Shown one piece after another: positions 60,110 to 64,000 of a DNA stretch of 64,000 bases. Origin of the DNA: Blastomyces gilchristii SLH14081 (taxonomy: Eukaryota > Ascomycota > Eurotiomycetes > Onygenales > Ajellomycetaceae); NCBI RefSeq assembly GCF_000003855.2, contig NW_003101681.1:3949359-4013358 (forward strand), in the 5' to 3' direction. The notes beneath the pieces were generated by a model. That model did no database searches, was not told where the DNA came from, and was given only the letters and a program-made list of their open reading frames with translations. How positions within the stretch are numbered: position 1 is the first letter of the stretch; the number at the start of each line of letters is the position of its first letter. The position numbers and the translations under genes were made by a program.

Positions 60110-60117
60110 GTCATGCA

Positions 60118-62300
60118 GCTGTCTTACTGACACTGTTTCTGAGCTTCAGAGAATCTGAATTCTCTGCAGCCAGCTTCTTTTGCAGTGATGACAGAGATTC
60201 TTTTATAGAATTCTTCTTCTCATCAATGATATTATAATCAGACTGTTTAGATAGTGTGTTAGTGAGATTAAGCTGATCTGAACAGTGTTGAATATAGAAA
60301 TTATACTCTGAAAGCAGCTCTGCTCACCTGACTTAACATTCTGTCACACTCTTTATTATCAAGAAGTAATACAGATTTGCATAATCAGTGAGAACTTACA
60401 CTGAGTACTTACTACTCTAAAAATAATATCATCAGATCTTAAAGAATTTGACAATTATTAATATCTCTTGATTATGAGTATCATACCTTCTCTGTGTGAG
60501 TGATAACTTTTTAAAGAAGAAGATCACTGATCTTTATTCACAGTGTCTTATAAACTCTGTGAAAAAGTCTTCTCTCACAGATATTTTATTGTTTATATTC
60601 TCAGAGATTATTATTCTCTGATTCTTTCAATATTGAAAGGTCTTCAGTGTCAACTGTGAAAAGAATTCACAGATTTCATTCTCAGATACATCAGTCTTAT
60701 ACTGACTGAGTAAGTGAGAGTTAAAGTGATTCAGCATTGTAATATCAGTAAAAGCTTATTTCAATTCTATAAATATCTGTACAGTATCTTGAGTGAGAGT
60801 AAATAATTGTATTTTTCTATCTTTCATACTTCTCTTTAACAGATCTGTAAGAGAAACAGTAATCTGTGAATATACATAGATGAATTATCTGTAGAAATTT
60901 ATAAATTCTAGAAATATCTGAATCTTGTGATATGTCTGCAGCACTGATCAGTTCTCAATGACAAAGACTCAGCTTCTGTTCATTTAAATGCTGTTCATCT
61001 TAATAATATAATCTAAGAAATCAATCTTCTGTATATAGAATGAGTATTTTTCAGTGTTTGTATAAAGTTGATACTGTCTCAAGTAACTCAATACTTCTCA
61101 AACATGAATATTGTGTTCTTTCTCTATTTTTGAGAAGATTAGAATGTTATTTAAGTAAACTATACAAAAGACATTAACAAGGCCCTGCAGTGTCTCATTT
61201 ATATAGATCTGAAAGATGGCTGAAGTATTACAAAGATTGAAAGATAAAACAAGATATTCAAAATTATCATACTTAGTATGAAAATCTGTTTTTTAAATAT
61301 CATCTTTATTAACTCTGATTCTATGATAGACATCTTATATATCAGTCTTTGAGAACATCTTTACTTCAGATAATTAATCAATTATCTTATTAATTAACAG
61401 TAATAAATAGTAATTCTTAACTGTCATCTTATTGAGACCTCTGTAGTCTATGTATAGACATAGTCTACTATTCTTCTTAAGTATAAATAGTATAAGTGTC
61501 TCTGCTGAACTCTTTGATGAGTGTATTCAGTTCTTCAATTGCACTTTCTTAAGATATTTATACAGAATATTCCATTCCTTTACTGATAAGTTACAAAGAG
61601 ACTTATACAGCATCATTACATCATCTTTAAAATAGATCTTATATTGTATCTTAATATCAGAAAACTTCACTACTTCTCTTTCTGCAAAGACATTCTTATA
61701 ATCTGTAAAGAGATATTATATTCATTCATCTTCAATAATAGATACTGCTGCTAATCTTGCAGTGAGAATAATGACTTCTTCATCTATCTTCAAGTCACAG
61801 TCATCTGCTACACAGTATATTGACTCTATCTTTTTCTCAAGATTCTTTCAATGAAACTCTTCAGATTTCTCTATTACTGTCTTTTCATCAGTGAGATGAT
61901 ACTGTTATATCTGAGTAACTCAGTCAATGAGAGAATTGTTTTCTCTCAATTATAGAAGATCTAGAATAATGTTCTTATCTATAATATTAACTGTATGAAG
62001 AAGTAGACTGCTCTTCTTAAAGATTTCTTCTAAGTCTGTGATCACACACTTTGCTTGAATTATATTAAAATAATAATATTTTATTTTATCAGTAAATTTC
62101 ATATAATCTGATAAGTCTATCTTCTTTCAATTTTTCATTAAAGAAAAGAAATAGAACATGCAGTTAATATCTATTCTGAAGTTAATTAGACATCTCACTG
62201 ATATCTTCTTATTCAGAGTATTTATTGTAATTGTAATATAAACTTAGAGATATGAGAATTATCAATTCTTTATTTCTTTCTCTTCTTTATCTTTCACAGA
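60118..62300 (-). pseudogene. e4 pol: protease region, RT and RNase H
   Basis: Minus strand. Protease end with ILDLLWLRENNSLIDW (about 61990-61945). The RT core runs from about 61460 to 60980, with FEYLVLSFNLCNTSAIFQ (about 61260-61205) and catalytic box YLNN at 61146-61157 (both Asp changed to Asn). The RT thumb/RNase H follow (about 60900-60300). It ends with a connection segment, LTNTLSKQSDYN (about 60250), just before MITE4. The integrase that should follow is at 53568 on the other strand. It is inactive. Confidence 0.8.
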
Positions 62301-62944
62301 TACATTTGTCAGAAGAGAAGTTAACTTTGAGAAGATATCTTCTCAGTTTCTTCTCTTCTTCAGCTTTCTGTAATCACTAGTATAGTAATCATCAGCTTCA
62401 CAGTTAAAACAGAGATCTTTATCAAATCTTTTTTAATATTTCTTCACAGTGAGTGAAGAATTGAAATACTTGAAATTCTTCTTTACTTTCTTCACACTGA
62501 AGCTGTCACAGCACTGTTTAGATCTCATTGATTACTTAGAAGAGATCTTATTAATCTTTTTCTTAGAGTATTAATTATTCAAATAGATTCAGAAAGTCAA
62601 GTTAACAAGCTCAGTGTAATTAATTAATGAACTCTGATACTGTGATATCATTGTCTGCATCTTATAAGTCAGCTTTGTGAGATAAAGCTGTGTTTTTAAT
62701 TGATTCAAATCATCAGTTAATTTCTCTCAATATTCTTCAAATCTTGTATTGAAATTGAAAGAATTCTTATCATCTTATTAATATAATGAGTTGAACTGCT
62801 GCACTGCTGTAAAGCTGCAGTTATAGTAATCTTCAATCTGATTCAGTAGAAAGTTCTTGAATTCTTCTCAAGTTATGACAGTATTGATATGCTCAAGCTT
62901 TCTCTTCTTGATAGTTCAAGTAGTTGCAGAGATGCCTTCAAGAA
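62301..62944 (-). pseudogene. e4 gag pseudogene, 5'-truncated
   Basis: The minus-strand frame has WEEFKNFLLNQIED-like capsid sequence near 62860 (Trp codons now TGA) and a zinc-knuckle remnant LCFNCEADDYYTSDYRK near 62375, in which His and the last Cys of CCHC are now Tyr. Cys and His changed to Tyr are what G-to-A on the coding strand gives. The 5' part is cut at about 62944. Confidence 0.7.
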
Positions 62945-63065
62945 GGTTGGCAGTGTATATTACTTATACCTCATAAGTATTAAACTGTCTCGGGTTAAGG
63001 CGGAATTTCTGTTCAAGGGTTACGTAATCAACCACTCAACGCCCGCGTACACTCAACGCCCGCTC
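62945..63065. repeat. Short repeat shared with 1641-1700, plus GC-rich direct repeat
   Basis: 62957-63020 matches 1641-1700 (tattactta...ggaatttctgttcaag), read here as e4 leader. It is followed by a 14-bp direct repeat, cactcaacgcccgc, at 63033-63046 and 63050-63063, with unusually preserved CpG. Confidence 0.5.
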
Positions 63066-64000
63066 AATCTTCATTTTTTCATTCATCTTCAAACATTCAC
63101 AACATGCATCATGAAGCAGTTATATAAGTGACAATTAATAATTTGAATACACAATTGATCTCTAATTACACTGAGACTGCTAAAAAATATGAAATCAACT
63201 AATATACATTATCACAGCAGTATAGAGGTATTTAAATATCAAGAAAGAAAGCAAGCTCTATTCACTGTAAAAATCTCACAGATTCATAAGAAGAACAGCT
63301 TCTTTTTCATATCAATTGATTGACAGATCACAGTTTCTCTTGTACATCTCAAATTCTTCATAATCTTATTATTGAGATTCTAAAAGCATCTATTAGAATT
63401 AACTGAGTGTCATGATTCTGTCAGTGTTATAAGAATATAATTATCACTCTATCTTCAAAATATCAATCAAAAATGCAAGATTGCAGACAATTTGACATAT
63501 TTCAAGCATTATTTTAATCTTATAATAGATTTCTTTCTTCTATTGATTTTTTACTTCTTACTAATTAATTTATAGCTGCAGATAAAAATCACTCAATACA
63601 ATATTGAATCTATAAATATTTATAACTTTGATAAGAAAGAATTTCTATTAAAACTTATTCATACTCTTAAATATATCATATCAATTACTTCACTTAAATC
63701 AGGTTATATAATAAATATCAGTCAGAATGACAGTCAAGAATTTATAACACTACTTATCTCAATTTATACAGATGAAACTTCACTCTCATCTACTCTTATA
63801 TATTAAGAAGAATCAAGAGATATATAAGTTACTTGACTGAAGAATTCTAATAGTAAAAAGAATCAGGTTTACTTTACTGCTTCAGTAAATAAATGAAGTA
63901 ATAATGAATATGAATTAATATAATTAAAGAAGATCTTTGAATCTCTTATAAAAAAGAAAGCAGAATATAAATATAGACTTCTTATATTAGATAATCACTT
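63066..64000. other. AT-rich degenerate sequence, unidentified
   Basis: A frame on the plus strand near 63560-63700 (FDKKEFLLKLIHTLKYI-like, broken by stops) may be a Gag remnant, but I could not match it to e1-e4. No LTR or TSD is visible up to the window end. Confidence 0.35.

Larger units (their letters stand above)
50782..62944 (-). mobile_element. e4 Ty3/Gypsy element, rearranged by MITE-bounded inversion
   Basis: The parts, in the element's own order, are: gag (62944-62300, minus), protease-RT-RNase H (62300-60118, minus), MITE4, integrase (53568-54735, now plus), Copia insertion, integrase C-terminus/chromodomain (59005-59560, plus), MITE3, 3' region (53055-51326, minus) and 3' LTR (51325-50782, minus). 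The 53560-59621 segment is inverted relative to the rest. The 5' LTR is missing: the sequence beyond 62944 has only a short leader match (62957-63020). Confidence 0.8.

Noticed and set aside
1..64000. Mitochondrial or other organellar origin because of high AT content
   Set aside because: The content is nuclear-type LTR retrotransposons, SINEs and MITEs with TSDs. No rRNA, cox, nad or atp genes were seen.

Overview
The window is a block of nested, heavily mutated transposable elements with no recognisable host gene. Long stretches are AT-rich and almost free of CpG. Reading frames are full of TGA, TAG and TAA, but conserved retrotransposon protein motifs can still be read through the stops. 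This is the pattern of repeat-induced point mutation (RIP) in an AT-rich compartment of a filamentous ascomycete (inference from RIP, chromodomain Ty3/Gypsy elements, a Copia element and a LINE). I cannot name the species.

Four Ty3/Gypsy families are present, which I call e1 to e4. e1 has ~310-bp LTRs (TGTGGCGG...CTTACA). Copies are at 1-1639 (minus, cut by the window edge), 11872-24870 (plus, split by e2), 26948-32720 (plus, 3' LTR lost) and 43234-48885 (minus, complete). e2 has 258-bp LTRs, with a complete copy at 12356-19609 and a 5'-truncated copy at 36867-40989. e3 has probable ~165-bp LTRs at 10456 and 11406. One copy runs 2565-10620. The other is scattered over 11406-11871, 24876-26947 and 33227-35789. 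e4 has ~540-bp LTRs. A 5' fragment lies at 1640-2564, and a broken copy fills 50782-62944.

Smaller or other elements sit inside these: a complete Ty1/Copia element at 54736-59004 (minus), four copies of a ~500-bp MITE, two copies of a ~380-bp tRNA-headed SINE (SINE1), one 1017-bp tRNA-headed element (SINE2), a 5'-truncated LINE at 35790-36866, and a GC-richer repeat R (10811-11404 and 41585-42175).

Target-site duplications (TSDs) give the nesting. e2 lies in e1 (agttg). That e1 lies in e3 (gaagt). SINE1 copies lie in e3 and e1. SINE2 lies in e3. The Copia lies in e4 (taaaa). e1 lies in an unidentified AT-rich region (aaaat). An e4 inserted into e3 gag was itself hit by e1.

Three points stand out. 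First, two inverted MITE copies at 53056-53559 and 59622-60109 have exchanged flanking 8-bp TSDs, and e4 pol is on opposite strands on either side, so the ~6 kb between them has been inverted. Second, SINE1, SINE2 and the LINE share the same 3' terminal block before an (AAT)n tail, which suggests a LINE with dependent SINEs. Third, aligned copies differ mostly by C-to-T changes at CpG and CpC rather than only at CpA, so the RIP-like context looks unusual.
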